A stretch of 38,997 nt of DNA, taken from the NCBI GenBank assembly GCA_946402065.1, contig CAMIVR010000039.1, positions 1-38,997 on the forward strand. The letters are read 5' to 3'. This document shows, one piece after another, positions 18,282-27,246 of this stretch. The stretch comes from an uncultured Brevibacillus sp. (lineage in GTDB: Bacteria > Bacillota > Bacilli > Brevibacillales > Brevibacillaceae). Positions within the stretch are counted from its first letter, which is position 1, and each line of letters opens with the position of its first letter. The notes beneath the pieces were generated by a model. It had not been told where the DNA came from and ran no database searches. It saw only the letters and a list, made by a program, of their open reading frames with translations. The position numbers were made by a program, and so were the translations under genes.

Positions 18282-18310
18282 AATGTACCACATTCGCCTG
18301 TACTTTTCAA
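18282..18310 (-). promoter_or_regulatory. SigA promoter of rplK-rplA
   Basis: TTGAAA (18305-18310), a 17-nt spacer and TACATT (18282-18287) with extended TGG lie just after nusG. The expected leader of about 135 nt contains the L1 site. Confidence 0.7.
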
Positions 18311-18320
18311 GATAGCTCCA

Positions 18321-18854
18321 TTATAATTTGTCAACTTGTGTAAAATCTAGCTCTACGGGCGTTTCACGGCCAAAGATGTCAACCAATACGCGCACCTTTT
18401 GCTTATCGGGTTGAATCTCGATAATCTCACCGGAGCGATTGGCAAACGGACCATCTTTCACGCGCACCATGTCGCGCAGCGCAAAATCAACCTTGACTTT
18501 CGGCATTTCGATACCCATTTGCCGGAGAATGGCATCCGCTTCTTGGGGAAGCAGAGCAGTCGGCTTGGAACCGGCTCCTGTGGATCCAACAAAGCCGGTC
18601 ACTCCAGGCGTATTCCGCACGACATACCATGAGTCGTCCGTCATCACCATCTCAACAAGGACGTAACCAGGAAAAACTTTTTTGGTGACAGTACGTTTTT
18701 TGCCATCCTTGGTCTCGATTTCTTCTTCCGTAGGCACAAGGACGCGGAAGATTTTGTCTTCCATACCCATCGACTCAACGCGTTTCTCCAGATTCGTTTT
18801 CACCTTGTTTTCATACCCGGAGTAAGTATGAACTACATACCACGCTTTTTCCAT
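18321..18854 (-). CDS. nusG: Transcription termination/antitermination factor NusG
   Basis: NusG binds the RNA polymerase clamp and modulates pausing and termination. The 177-residue protein has the NGN domain (WYVVHTYSGYENKVKTNLEKRV, VFPGYVLVEM, TPGVTGFVG) and a C-terminal KOW domain (FANRSGEI, GRETPVELDFTQVDKL). The start is uncertain: the ATG at 18854 fits the family, a GTG at 18860 would add two residues, and neither has a good Shine-Dalgarno close by (GGGAGGG lies about 30 nt upstream). It follows secE as expected. Confidence 0.97.
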   Translation of the reverse strand: MEKAWYVVHTYSGYENKVKTNLEKRVESMGMEDKIFRVLVPTEEEIETKDGKKRTVTKKVFPGYVLVEMVMTDDSWYVVRNTPGVTGFVGSTGAGSKPTALLPQEADAILRQMGIEMPKVKVDFALRDMVRVKDGPFANRSGEIIEIQPDKQKVRVLVDIFGRETPVELDFTQVDKL

Positions 18855-18901
18855 ATCCACGAGGACTTAAAAACCGTCCGTCCCTCCCAGGTCACGAAAT
18901 A

Positions 18902-19117
18902 TTACTTACCTAAAACCAGATCGATTAAGCGGGAAATACCCAAATCAATCAAATAGAAAAATACTGCCAGTAGCGTCACCGTAATCAGAACGACAACGGT
19001 GTACGTCGTCAGTTCCTTGCGGTTCGGCCAACGAACCTTTTTCAATTCGGACCATACATCACCAAAGAAAACGCCCGTACGTCGAAAACCTGTGCCGATT
19101 CTCGAGATAAAACTCAC
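18902..19117 (-). CDS. secE: Preprotein translocase subunit SecE
   Basis: SecE clamps SecY in the SecYEG channel. The 71-residue protein has the conserved amphipathic segment VWSELKKVRWPNRKEL followed by one transmembrane helix (about residues 41-63), the short single-span form typical of Gram-positives. It lies between rpmG and nusG, the canonical cluster. Confidence 0.97.
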   Translation of the reverse strand: MSFISRIGTGFRRTGVFFGDVWSELKKVRWPNRKELTTYTVVVLITVTLLAVFFYLIDLGISRLIDLVLGK

Positions 19118-19151
19118 AGTGCGCCACCCCCAGACTTCATCACTTGCATCG

Positions 19152-19301
19152 TTACTTGGTCTCGCGATGGGTCGTTTGCTTTTTGTCGCGGGAGCAATAC
19201 TTTTTCAACTCGATGCGCTCTGGGTTCGTACGCTTATTCTTGGTGGTGATATAGTTACGTTCACCACATTCGGTGCACGCTAACGTCACATTTACTCGCA
19301 T
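19152..19301 (-). CDS. rpmG: 50S ribosomal protein L33
   Basis: Translating the minus strand from the ATG at 19301 gives 49 residues, [17 protein letters not shown] to THRETK, a standard L33. The first zinc-ribbon pair CTEC is present, but the second pair is reduced to one Cys (KKYCSRDKK), so it is probably a non-zinc form. Two ATGs are adjacent; 19301 lies 8 nt after GGAGG and fits the family start, 19304 would add one Met. It is the first gene of rpmG-secE-nusG. Confidence 0.95.
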   Translation of the reverse strand: MRVNVTLACTECGERNYITTKNKRTNPERIELKKYCSRDKKQTTHRETK

Positions 19302-19304
19302 CAT

Positions 19305-19575
19305 TGCCACCTCCATCTCAACTCATACCTGTGTATTCGAAATTCCAATCGCTTCTATGAAAAACTTGTTCTCATTTCCCACAGAAATAAAAAGGTTGCG
19401 ACCGTTTCCCCCTCTGATCGGGGGGTAAAAATATCGACCGCATGCGGCCACGTTACTTACTTGCGAAAAGCGCCGAGACGCTTTTCAAAGATAAAATAGT
19501 ACAGGAAAAAACCGCTACTTTTTTTCCAGTGACCATTTCAAAGAAGCACCCAGAGTCCTTGGACTATGGCTACCT
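19305..19575 (-). promoter_or_regulatory. Long structured leader of rpmG-secE-nusG
   Basis: About 270 nt separate the promoter start from rpmG, part of a 375-bp gap without a gene. Clear stems are GGAAAAAA/TTTTTTCC (19504-19511 with 19520-19527), GAAAAGCG/CGCTTTTC (19465-19472 with 19479-19486) and a C5/G5 hairpin (19408-19425). No T-box motif, known riboswitch core or ORF was recognised, so the function of the folding is unknown. Confidence 0.5.
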
Positions 19576-19580
19576 AATAA

Positions 19581-19609
19581 AATTTATCATACCGCAAACA
19601 TCATGTCAA
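19581..19609 (-). promoter_or_regulatory. SigA promoter of rpmG-secE-nusG
   Basis: TTGACA (19604-19609), a 17-nt spacer and TAAATT (19581-19586) with extended TGA. Near-consensus and well placed after the sigH terminator. Confidence 0.8.
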
Positions 19610-19656
19610 TAAAACTTCTTGACAACTGCGAGGTAATTGGTTCTAATTTTTTCCGC

Positions 19657-19695
19657 AAAAAAAGAGAGCCCCCGAGCTACAGGTGAATCTCTCTT
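19657..19695 (-). terminator. Terminator overlapping the sigH stop
   Basis: AAGAGAG/CTCTCTT (19689-19695 with 19662-19668 in plus coordinates) closes a large 20-nt loop that contains the sigH stop codon and is followed by a seven-T run on the minus strand. The stem is short for the loop, so efficiency is uncertain. Confidence 0.55.
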
Positions 19696-20327
19696 CCTTC
19701 CAAATATCGCTCCAATTTTCGCTTCACGCGCTGCAGCGCATTATCAATTGATTTTACATGCCGCTTCAACTCTACGGCGATCTGTTGATAGGAGCGTCCA
19801 TCCAGATAGAGCATCAGCACTTGCCGTTCCAGCTCGCTGAGAATTTCGCTCATTTTTCCTTCGATATCGTCAAACTCTTCACGGTTGATAAACAGTTCTT
19901 CCGGATCAGTTACTTTCGTTCCGCAGATAACATCCAGCAAGGTACGATCAGAATCTTCGTCGTAGATAGGCTTGTCCAATGAGACGTATGAATTCAGCGG
20001 GATGTGCTTTTGTCTCGTCGCCGTCTTGATTGCTGTAATGATTTGACGGGTAATGCACAGCTCCGCGAACGCTTTAAACGAAGTGAGCTTGTCCCCTCGA
20101 AAGTCACGAATCGATTTGTACAGTCCAATCATACCCTCCTGCACAATATCCTCGCGGTCCGCACCGATCAAAAAATAGGAACGAGCTTTGGCACGCACAA
20201 AATTCTTGTATTTATTGATCAGGTATTCCAAGGCCTCGGCGTCGTTGTCCCGCACGAGATCGACCACTTCTTCATCGGACATCAGTTCATATTGGGTATA
20301 TTTCAACTCCTTGAGGTCAACGCTCAC
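19677..20327 (-). CDS. sigH: RNA polymerase sigma-H factor (stationary phase/sporulation)
   Basis: SigH (Spo0H) directs RNA polymerase to early sporulation, competence and stationary-phase promoters. The 216-residue protein has region 2 (DREDIVQEGMIGLYKSIRDF, then SFKAFAELCITRQIITAIK) and region 4 (ERQVLMLYLDGRSYQQIAVEL). It closely matches B. subtilis SigH in sequence and location between yacP and rpmG. The GTG start lies 7-8 nt after GGAGGGA. Its presence supports a spore-forming host. Confidence 0.96.
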   Translation of the reverse strand: MSVDLKELKYTQYELMSDEEVVDLVRDNDAEALEYLINKYKNFVRAKARSYFLIGADREDIVQEGMIGLYKSIRDFRGDKLTSFKAFAELCITRQIITAIKTATRQKHIPLNSYVSLDKPIYDEDSDRTLLDVICGTKVTDPEELFINREEFDDIEGKMSEILSELERQVLMLYLDGRSYQQIAVELKRHVKSIDNALQRVKRKLERYLEGREIHL

Positions 20328-20368
20328 GACTATCCCTCCGACAACTGACTTCCCAAATAGATATGGCT

Positions 20369-20398
20369 ATTATACATGAAGGCTCAAAATAGCGTCAA
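20369..20398 (-). promoter_or_regulatory. SigA-type promoter of sigH
   Basis: TTGACG (20393-20398), 18-nt spacer, consensus TATAAT (20369-20374). B. subtilis sigH also has its own SigA promoter, repressed by AbrB. No AbrB site can be identified by eye. Confidence 0.75.
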
Positions 20399-20409
20399 CC
20401 AACTCTCTT

Positions 20410-20934
20410 TTATTCCCTTCGCCATTTTTCGAAAATTTTCGCTATTTCATCATTCAGCGGAATCTTTGTCGAAAAGCGGGTTTCCTGGCTTTTCTTCACC
20501 TCGTTATCGATTTCCTTGCCTACACTTTCTACATCCAGCAACAACTCCCGCGCTGATTTTCGCAGTGCTCCCTGGCCGAAAATAACGCGCTGGGAGGTAT
20601 AGTCAGATGTGGCGACGTAAATTTGTCGATTTTTTGTGTAGAACTGCGACACAATTTTTTCGATTTTTTCATCCGCCGTCTCTTTTTCTTTTGTAAAAAA
20701 GACGTCAATTTTATAATTGCTCTGTTTGCGCCCGACTCCCGGAACCGTGTAGGCGTCAAATACGACGATCACTTTTATCCCTGAGTAGCTCTGGTAATCA
20801 GCCAATATGGAAACGAGCAAATCGCGCGCCTCGTCGATGCGGTCCTGGTCCTTGAGCGCGCGCAATTTGGGCCATGCGCCAATAATATTGTAACCATCCA
20901 CAATCAGCAAATGCTTTTCTTTTTTGGCGGCCAT
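20410..20934 (-). CDS. rae1: NYN-domain endoribonuclease YacP (Rae1)
   Basis: The 174-residue protein opens with a PIN-like NYN nuclease core: LLIVDGYNIIGAWP near residue 9, VVFDAYTVPGVG near 60 and the late acidic-threonine motif VATSDYTSQ near 108. B. subtilis Rae1 enters the ribosomal A site and cuts certain mRNAs during translation. It begins one base after the rlmB stop, implying translational coupling, and closes the cysE-cysS-mrnC-rlmB-yacP run before the sigH promoter. Confidence 0.92.
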   Translation of the reverse strand: MAAKKEKHLLIVDGYNIIGAWPKLRALKDQDRIDEARDLLVSILADYQSYSGIKVIVVFDAYTVPGVGRKQSNYKIDVFFTKEKETADEKIEKIVSQFYTKNRQIYVATSDYTSQRVIFGQGALRKSARELLLDVESVGKEIDNEVKKSQETRFSTKIPLNDEIAKIFEKWRRE

Positions 20935-20935
20935 T

Positions 20936-21691
20936 TTATTTCACCTTGACTGGCAGTGGGCTCCTCATGCGAAATACCTCGTACATCAACAGTGCAGCAG
21001 CTACGGACGCATTGAGCGAAGTAACCTGGCCTACCATGGGGATTTTGTACAGAAAATCGCAGTTCTCCCGTACGAGTCTGCTAATCCCTTTGCCCTCGCT
21101 GCCGATCACAAGCGCGAGCGGCATTGAGTAGTCGCCTTCGCGAAAATCCTGGTTGGCACCGGCATCCGTACCCGCTACCCAAACGCCTTGCTTCTTCAGA
21201 TCTTCTATCGTCCGAACCAGGTTGGTCACACGCGCTACCGGCACGTACTCAATCGCCCCTGCCGACGCTTTTGCTACTGTTGCCGTCAAATGAACGGAAC
21301 GCCGCTTGGGGATAATCACACCGTGGGCCCCCACTGAATTAGCCGTCCGCAAAATGGAACCGAGGTTGTGCGGATCCTCCAGCTCATCGAGAATGAGGAT
21401 AAAAGGCGGTTGTTGCTTTTCCTGTGCCCGCGCCAGCAAATCCTCCACTTCGACGTAGTCGTAGGCAGCGACCGAAGCAACCACACCTTGGTGGTTTTCA
21501 GTCCCGGTAAGCTGATCCAGCTTTTTGCGGTTGGCCGTGGTGACGATTACGCCCTGTTCTTTTGCCAGTGAGAGAATCGGGGCCAACAGGTTCTTGTTGC
21601 TCCCTTCCGCCAACCAGATTTTGTTAATTGTCCGTCCCGAGCGCAATGCCTCGATAATCGGGTTTTTCCCTACAATCCACTCTTCACTCAT
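20936..21691 (-). CDS. rlmB: 23S rRNA (guanosine-2'-O-)-methyltransferase RlmB
   Basis: A SpoU-class (SPOUT) methyltransferase of 251 residues. It has an N-terminal substrate-binding domain (residues about 5-80) and the knotted SAM domain with motif 1 LDELEDPHNLGSILRTA, motif 2 LVIGSEGKGISR and motif 3 IPMVGQVTSLNASVAAALL. RlmB methylates the peptidyl-transferase-loop G2251 (E. coli numbering). Its ATG overlaps the mrnC stop (ATGA), a coupled arrangement conserved in Bacillales. Confidence 0.95.
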   Translation of the reverse strand: MSEEWIVGKNPIIEALRSGRTINKIWLAEGSNKNLLAPILSLAKEQGVIVTTANRKKLDQLTGTENHQGVVASVAAYDYVEVEDLLARAQEKQQPPFILILDELEDPHNLGSILRTANSVGAHGVIIPKRRSVHLTATVAKASAGAIEYVPVARVTNLVRTIEDLKKQGVWVAGTDAGANQDFREGDYSMPLALVIGSEGKGISRLVRENCDFLYKIPMVGQVTSLNASVAAALLMYEVFRMRSPLPVKVK

Positions 21692-22098
21692 TCCACCTGT
21701 ACTCCTTCCACAATGGCAAACGACTTGCCCATGAGCTCATCCAACCGTTCATCCTGTCCCGTCATGTAAAGGTATCCTACCAGCGCTTCGAATGCAGTCG
21801 CATGCCGGTAATCGATAATATCCGCATTTTTGGCCGATGAGCCGGATTTGGCATTGCGCCCGCGTTTAACAATACCCATTTCTTCTTCGGTCAATTCAGG
21901 GAGCAGCGAATGCAGGATACTGGCCTGAGACTTCGCTGATACGTAGCGATTTGCCTGTTTGTGCAGCAGGTTGGGCTTGACAAGCCCGCTTGCAATTAAA
22001 TGGTAGCGCACATAGTGGGAAAAGGTAGCGTCACCCAAAAACGCTAAAACGAGCGGATTGGTCAGTTTTGGATCGTTCTTCAGTTGTTCTCTCTGCAT
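21688..22098 (-). CDS. mrnC: Mini-ribonuclease 3 (Mini-III)
   Basis: Mini-III is an RNase III catalytic domain without a double-stranded-RNA-binding domain; it cuts the stalks of 23S rRNA precursors. The 136-residue product from the ATG at 22098 (MQREQLKNDPKL) contains LAFLGDATFSHYVRYHL and the second acidic motif ATAFEALVGYLYM. An in-frame start at 22239 would overlap cysS by 128 nt and is rejected; GGGAG lies 9 nt before the chosen ATG. Neighbours cysS and rlmB are the usual ones. Confidence 0.95.
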   Translation of the reverse strand: MQREQLKNDPKLTNPLVLAFLGDATFSHYVRYHLIASGLVKPNLLHKQANRYVSAKSQASILHSLLPELTEEEMGIVKRGRNAKSGSSAKNADIIDYRHATAFEALVGYLYMTGQDERLDELMGKSFAIVEGVQVE

Positions 22099-22111
22099 GC
22101 TGTTATACTCC

Positions 22112-23518
22112 CTATTTGCGCCGCCAGCGTATCCCTTGAGGGGTGTCCTCAAGCAAAATACCTTTTGCTTCAAGCTCATTGCGAATTTCGTCTGCTCTGG
22201 CAAAATTGCGTTGTTTACGGGCTTCAGTCCGTTCGGCAATCAACGTCTCTACCTCGCCATCCAGCAGTGTTTCCTTGTTCTCCAGCTCAAGCCCCAGCAC
22301 GCCGGCAATTTCCAAAAGCAAGCTGCGATAGGCGTTAAGTTCAGTATACCCTACATTTTGATGGCGCAGATAGAGGTTGACTTCTTTGGTACTATCAAAA
22401 AGGACGGTAATCGCGTTGGCCGTATTCAAATCATCGTCCATTTCAGCGATAAACCTTTCCCGCAGCCGCTGGATCACTGCCGCCTGCTCATCGGCAAGGC
22501 CGTTGGGCTCTTCATCCCGGGCAGTCTTCAGTCGATGGCCTGCATTGGCAAACGCCGTTTTGATCCGCTCCAGGCCATTGGCCGCCTGTGCTAGCAGATC
22601 GGCACTGAAGTTGATGGGACTGCGGTAATGCCCGGTCAGCATGAAGAAGCGGATGATCTGACCGCCATAACGACCTACCAGATCGCGCAGCAGCACGAAG
22701 TTGCCCAACGACTTGGACATCTTTTCATTGTCGATATTCAGCATGGCGTTGTGTAGCCAATACCGGGCGAATACCTGGCCCGTCAGGCACTCGGATTGGG
22801 CAATTTCGTTTTCGTGATGCGGGAAGACCAGATCGCTTCCGCCGGCATGGATATCGATCGTCTTGCCGAGGAATTTCAGGATCATCGCCGAGCATTCGAT
22901 ATGCCATCCGGGACGGCCTTCTCCCCACGGACTGTCCCAGGTGATCTCTCCAGGCTTTGCCGATTTCCACAGGGCAAAATCAAGCGGGTTTTCCTTGATC
23001 GTATTGACTTCGATCCGCGCTCCCGCTTGCAAATCCTCAAGCGGCTGATGGGACAGCTTGCCGTAATCCTTAAAATTGCCAATGCGGAAATAGACGTCGC
23101 CTTCGCTTTCATAAGCAAAGCCTTTGGCAATCAGCCCTTCAATAAACTCGATAATCTCGGGAATTGTCTCCATGACTCGCGGCTGAATATCCGGAGGCAT
23201 GACCGAGAGCGACGCCATATCTTCGTTGTAGGCCCGCGTATATCGATCAGCCAGTTCCTTCACCGTCGTCTGTTCTTCGTTCGCCGCGCGAATCAGCTTA
23301 TCGTCCACATCGGTGATATTTCGTACGAATGTTACGTCATAGCCGCGATAGAGCAAGTAACGGCGCAGCGTATCAAAAACGATCGCCGGTCTGGCATTGC
23401 CGATGTGAATGTAGTTGTACACAGTCGGTCCGCATACGTACATTTTCACCTTGCCGGGCTGCAAGGGAATGAATTCTTCTTTTTCTTTAGTCATCGTGTT
23501 AAACAATCGAACGCTCAT
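22112..23518 (-). CDS. cysS: Cysteinyl-tRNA synthetase
   Basis: Class I synthetase that charges tRNA-Cys. The 468-residue protein has the zinc-site region [18 protein letters not shown] (HIGN form of the HIGH motif) near residue 29-45 and EKMSKSLGN near 270. The start ATG overlaps the end of cysE by 20 nt, a tight coupling seen in Bacillales. Both genes lie downstream of a Cys-type T-box and would be induced when tRNA-Cys is uncharged. Confidence 0.97.
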   Translation of the reverse strand: MSVRLFNTMTKEKEEFIPLQPGKVKMYVCGPTVYNYIHIGNARPAIVFDTLRRYLLYRGYDVTFVRNITDVDDKLIRAANEEQTTVKELADRYTRAYNEDMASLSVMPPDIQPRVMETIPEIIEFIEGLIAKGFAYESEGDVYFRIGNFKDYGKLSHQPLEDLQAGARIEVNTIKENPLDFALWKSAKPGEITWDSPWGEGRPGWHIECSAMILKFLGKTIDIHAGGSDLVFPHHENEIAQSECLTGQVFARYWLHNAMLNIDNEKMSKSLGNFVLLRDLVGRYGGQIIRFFMLTGHYRSPINFSADLLAQAANGLERIKTAFANAGHRLKTARDEEPNGLADEQAAVIQRLRERFIAEMDDDLNTANAITVLFDSTKEVNLYLRHQNVGYTELNAYRSLLLEIAGVLGLELENKETLLDGEVETLIAERTEARKQRNFARADEIRNELEAKGILLEDTPQGIRWRRK

Positions 23519-24164
23519 TTTCTTTCCGATCCTCCCTTAAGGTCTCCAATTCGTTACGAAGTCGATCAATATCCCGCTGCATCTGGCGGATCATATCGGC
23601 TACCGGGTCCGGCAGGTTCACGTGGTCCAGATCGCATCCGACACGCACGCCGTCCTGGATGACGATTTTGCCGGGTATCCCTACAACCGTAGCATTCGGC
23701 GGAACCTCTTGCAAGACGACCGACCCTGCACCGATCTTGGAGTTGTCGCCAATCTTGAATGAACCGAGCACTTTTGCCCCTGTCGCGATAATTACGTTGT
23801 TGCCGACGGTGGGGTGCCGCTTGCCTTTTTCTTTACCTGTACCACCAAGCGTAACGCCCTGATAGATGGTCACATAGTCGCCGATCTCACACGTTTCACC
23901 GATGACGACGCCTGCACCGTGGTCAATAAAGAGCTGCTTGCCGATTCGCGCCCCGGGATGGATTTCGATTCCCGTTAAGAAGCGAGTAAATTGCGAGACC
24001 ATCCGCGCCAGCGTAAACCATCCCGACTTCCACAGCTTGTGGGAAATCCTGTACCCCCAAATCGCGTGCAGGCCGGCATATGTTAACACAACCTCCAACG
24101 TGCTGCGCGCTGCTGGGTCCCGTTCAAAAATGGCAGCAATATCTTCTTTCATTTGTTTCCACAT
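23499..24164 (-). CDS. cysE: Serine O-acetyltransferase
   Basis: CysE makes O-acetylserine from serine and acetyl-CoA, the committing step of cysteine synthesis. The 221-residue protein has an N-terminal helical domain ([17 protein letters not shown]), a left-handed beta-helix of hexapeptide repeats ([50 protein letters not shown]) and a charged C-terminal helix. The ATG at 24164 follows GGGGGTGAT and fits the family; the upstream start at 24245 would run into the T-box terminator and is rejected. Confidence 0.97.
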   Translation of the reverse strand: MWKQMKEDIAAIFERDPAARSTLEVVLTYAGLHAIWGYRISHKLWKSGWFTLARMVSQFTRFLTGIEIHPGARIGKQLFIDHGAGVVIGETCEIGDYVTIYQGVTLGGTGKEKGKRHPTVGNNVIIATGAKVLGSFKIGDNSKIGAGSVVLQEVPPNATVVGIPGKIVIQDGVRVGCDLDHVNLPDPVADMIRQMQRDIDRLRNELETLREDRKENERSIV

Positions 24165-24242
24165 GCTGATCACCCCCATTTTAATTAGCAAATCCGAATA
24201 AGGCCACGTATACTTTTGCAGCATTTGCCACTGAAGAAAAAG

Positions 24243-24525
24243 CAAAAGCCGCCTCGTACGCCTGTTTGCTACAGGCGCAGAGACGGCAGATCACCGCGGT
24301 TCCACTCTGCTTAGGCCTAAAACCATGCCGAACGCTACATAGACGATCGGCTGCGGCCTCGCTTTCATCCCGATAACGGGGGTACCCGTTCAGCCTTACT
24401 TAGCGGCACGAGGCCGAGTTCAGGCAACAGCTCCCAGGGGCACTTCCAGGATTCCGCGTCAGATGGCTCTCACCTATCCACCCTCTCTGGAGACGCTTCA
24501 TTCCTGTACTCTTCCTGTTCACAGC
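24243..24525 (-). promoter_or_regulatory. T-box riboswitch for cysE-cysS (tRNA-Cys)
   Basis: The 363-bp gap between gltX and cysE is a T-box leader. Stem I begins at AGGAAGAGTA (revcomp of 24507-24516). A TGC Cys codon at 24424-24426 is the likely specifier. The T-box AGAGTGGAACCGCGG is at 24294-24308. The terminator is a two-part stem (24280-24287 with 24248-24255, and 24271-24276 with 24260-24265) followed by TTTTGCTTTTT. Uncharged tRNA-Cys is expected to stabilise the antiterminator. No separate promoter was identified between gltX and stem I. Confidence 0.93.
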
Positions 24526-24527
24526 TT

Positions 24528-26003
24528 TTATTTTGCTATTCCTTGATTCGCCAGCACTTGTTCAATGCGGGAAACAACCCGCTCTCTTCCCAACAGATAC
24601 AGGGATTGCCCCAGATCGGGTCCGTGCACCTGACCGGTAGTAGCGACACGCACCGGCATAAACAACGCCTTTCCTTTATAACCCGTTTCCTTTTGAACAG
24701 CCTTGAGTGCTGCCAAAATGCTATCAACAGTGTATTCTTCCATCGCAGACAGGTGCGCCTTAAATGCGGTGAGTACAGTCGGTACTTGCTCCTCATGCAA
24801 GACATCGCCTGCATCTTCATCGTACACTACTTCATCCAGGAAGAAAAGCGCGGCGAGCGGTACGATTTGTGCACAATACGACATTTTCTCCTGATACAGG
24901 GCTACAATGCCGCGCACCCACTCATACCGTTCCACAGACAGCGTCTCTTCAATAAAGCCGGCCTTCTGCAAATGCGGGATACACAGCTCCGTTATCGTCT
25001 CGACGGATTCCTGTTTAATGTAGTGATTGTTCATCCAGTTCATTTTCGTCGTATCGAAAACAGCCGGAGATTTGTTTACGCGCTCCAGCGAGAAGATCTT
25101 GATCAGCTCATCTCGAGAAAAAATCTCTTCCTCTCCACCCGGTGACCAGCCCAGCAAGACGATGAAGTTGACGATCGCCTGCGGCAAAAAGCCGAGGTCG
25201 CGATACTGTTCAATGAATTGAATGATGCTCTCATCCCGTTTGCTCATTTTCTGGCGGTCCTGATTCAGGATCAACGCCAGATGTGAGAACACTGGCGGCT
25301 CCCAACCGAACGCTTCGTAAATCATCAATTGGCGCGGCGTGTTGGAGAGGTGCTCCTCGCCGCGGACGACGTGGCTGATTTTCATCAGATAATCGTCAAT
25401 GACGACAGCGAAGTTGTACGTTGGAATTCCGTCAGGACGGCAGATGACAAAATCGCCCATACCGTTTGATTCAAACGTAACCTGGCCGCGAATGATATCG
25501 TTGACGACGTACTCCCTGTCATCCGGTACACGAAAGTGGATAGAGGGCACCCGTCCTTCTGCTTCGTATATCTTGCGTTGTTCCTCCGATACATTGCGGT
25601 GCTTTTCGGAAATGCGCGGAGTCTCTCCGCGGTTAACTTGCTCTTCCCGCTCTGCGTCAAGCTCTTCTTTGGTCGCGTAACAGTAGTACGCCTTACCCTC
25701 GGCGAGCAGCTGATCTATATAAGTGCGATAAATGTCCAGTCGATCCATTTGCCGATACGGGCCATACGGGCCACCGATATCGACGCCTTCATCCCACTCG
25801 ACACCCAGCCACTTCAAATTCTCCATTTGTTTTTCGGCTGCATTTTCGATGTTTCTCAATTGGTCCGTATCCTCAATGCGGACGATGAATTTGCCGCCAT
25901 GACGTCTTGCAAACAAGTAATTAAACAATGCCGTGCGTGCTCCGCCGATATGAAGATGACCTGTTGGACTTGGTGCATACCGGACTCGAATTTCCTTTGA
26001 CAT
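24528..26003 (-). CDS. gltX: Glutamyl-tRNA synthetase
   Basis: Class I synthetase of 491 residues with the HIGH-equivalent [16 protein letters not shown] near residue 9 and RQKMSKRDE near 245. In Bacillales GltX usually also charges tRNA-Gln, with later amidation; whether that holds here depends on whether the genome has glnS, which cannot be seen. It lies between ispF (41-nt gap) and the cysES T-box leader, the B. subtilis order. Confidence 0.97.
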   Translation of the reverse strand: MSKEIRVRYAPSPTGHLHIGGARTALFNYLFARRHGGKFIVRIEDTDQLRNIENAAEKQMENLKWLGVEWDEGVDIGGPYGPYRQMDRLDIYRTYIDQLLAEGKAYYCYATKEELDAEREEQVNRGETPRISEKHRNVSEEQRKIYEAEGRVPSIHFRVPDDREYVVNDIIRGQVTFESNGMGDFVICRPDGIPTYNFAVVIDDYLMKISHVVRGEEHLSNTPRQLMIYEAFGWEPPVFSHLALILNQDRQKMSKRDESIIQFIEQYRDLGFLPQAIVNFIVLLGWSPGGEEEIFSRDELIKIFSLERVNKSPAVFDTTKMNWMNNHYIKQESVETITELCIPHLQKAGFIEETLSVERYEWVRGIVALYQEKMSYCAQIVPLAALFFLDEVVYDEDAGDVLHEEQVPTVLTAFKAHLSAMEEYTVDSILAALKAVQKETGYKGKALFMPVRVATTGQVHGPDLGQSLYLLGRERVVSRIEQVLANQGIAK

Positions 26004-26044
26004 GTGACACCATCCTTATTCGCCTTTGACAACTAATGTTACTA

Positions 26045-26527
26045 CTACGCTTGCGACTTGACAAGCAGACAAATCGCTTGTGCCGCAATCCCTTCACCGC
26101 GCCCCGGAAACCCGAGCCGCTCCGTGGTTGTCGCCTTCACGTTCACTCGCGAGAGGTCCTGTACCTCTAAGGCGCGGGCAATCACTTCCTGCATCTGCGG
26201 GATGTACGGCGCCATTTTCGGCGCTTGGGCGATAATCGTCGCATCGAGGTTGCCGAGCTCATACCCGTGTCGCTTTACCAACTGCCATACCCGCTCTAGC
26301 AGCACCAGGCTATCCGCATCCTTATATGCCGGATCCGTATCGGGAAAATGGCGGCCGATATCGCCTTCGCCAATCGCCCCCAGCAGAGCATCGCTGATCG
26401 CATGGAGGAGCACATCCGCATCAGAATGTCCGAGCAGCCCTTTTTCAAAGGGAATTGTCACTCCGCCGATAATGCAGGGTCGCCCCTCTGCCAGTTGATG
26501 TACGTCAAACCCTTGTCCAATCCGCAT
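26045..26527 (-). CDS. ispF: 2-C-methyl-D-erythritol 2,4-cyclodiphosphate synthase
   Basis: IspF cyclises CDP-ME 2-phosphate in the MEP isoprenoid pathway. The 160-residue protein has metal ligands in GFDVHQL (Asp8 and His10) and [12 protein letters not shown] (His near residue 42) and the signature [20 protein letters not shown]. It begins 6 nt after ispD stops, so the two MEP enzymes are cotranscribed. Confidence 0.97.
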   Translation of the reverse strand: MRIGQGFDVHQLAEGRPCIIGGVTIPFEKGLLGHSDADVLLHAISDALLGAIGEGDIGRHFPDTDPAYKDADSLVLLERVWQLVKRHGYELGNLDATIIAQAPKMAPYIPQMQEVIARALEVQDLSRVNVKATTTERLGFPGRGEGIAAQAICLLVKSQA

Positions 26528-26533
26528 AAAACG

Positions 26534-27223
26534 TTACCTCTCCCTTTTGCGCTTGCGCAATATCTCTTCACCGATCCACAAATCCTCCGGTGTCGTGATT
26601 TTTATATTTTCATAACTACCCATCATGATCGTGACCGGATGACCGAGCCACTCGACGAGCATGGCGTCATCCGTCCCGATCTTCCCCGCCTGCAAAGCTT
26701 GCTCATGAGCTTCGCGCAACAAGGAAAGGCGAAAAGCTTGTGGGGTTTGAACGGCCCACAAGCTCTCCCGCGCCGGCGTCGCCTCGACCAATCCAGCAGG
26801 ACTGACGACTTTGACGGTATCTTTAACCGGTACAGCAATAATTGTCGCTTGCTCAATTTGCACTTTCTTGATCAGCTCTGTGATCTGCAGTGCCGTGATA
26901 AACGGGCGTGCCGCGTCATGGACCAGCACGTAATCACATTCCTCCGAAAGATTCGCCAATCCAGCACGGACACTATCCTGTCGCTCCGCACCGCCCAACG
27001 CGATGCTTATTTTAGAATCCATTCTTCGTGTAAGCTTCTTTGCTTCAGTCAGATCGATTTCGCTTACGACCAAGACAATCTCTGATACATGCGGATGTGC
27101 TACGAATAATTCAACGGTATGCTGCATAATTGGTTTATCAGCCAGCGGCAGCCAAAGCTTGTTTCGTGTAGCTCCCATCCGCTTTCCGGAGCCGGCAGCC
27201 ACGAGCACAACGCCTATACCCAC
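26534..27223 (-). CDS. ispD: 2-C-methyl-D-erythritol 4-phosphate cytidylyltransferase
   Basis: IspD attaches CMP to MEP in the MEP pathway. The 229-residue Rossmann-like nucleotidyltransferase starts MGIGVVLVAAGSGKRMGATRNK, has the conserved VHDAARPFI near residue 105 and the TPQAF segment near 150. It lies 23 nt after yacL and just ahead of ispF, the standard Firmicute order. Confidence 0.97.
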   Translation of the reverse strand: MGIGVVLVAAGSGKRMGATRNKLWLPLADKPIMQHTVELFVAHPHVSEIVLVVSEIDLTEAKKLTRRMDSKISIALGGAERQDSVRAGLANLSEECDYVLVHDAARPFITALQITELIKKVQIEQATIIAVPVKDTVKVVSPAGLVEATPARESLWAVQTPQAFRLSLLREAHEQALQAGKIGTDDAMLVEWLGHPVTIMMGSYENIKITTPEDLWIGEEILRKRKRER

Positions 27224-27246
27224 GATAAATCCTCTCCATCTTCTCT

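Noticed and set aside
19302..19580. T-box riboswitch before rpmG
   Set aside because: The T-box core (GTGGNACCGCG) is absent, unlike the clear example at 24294-24308.
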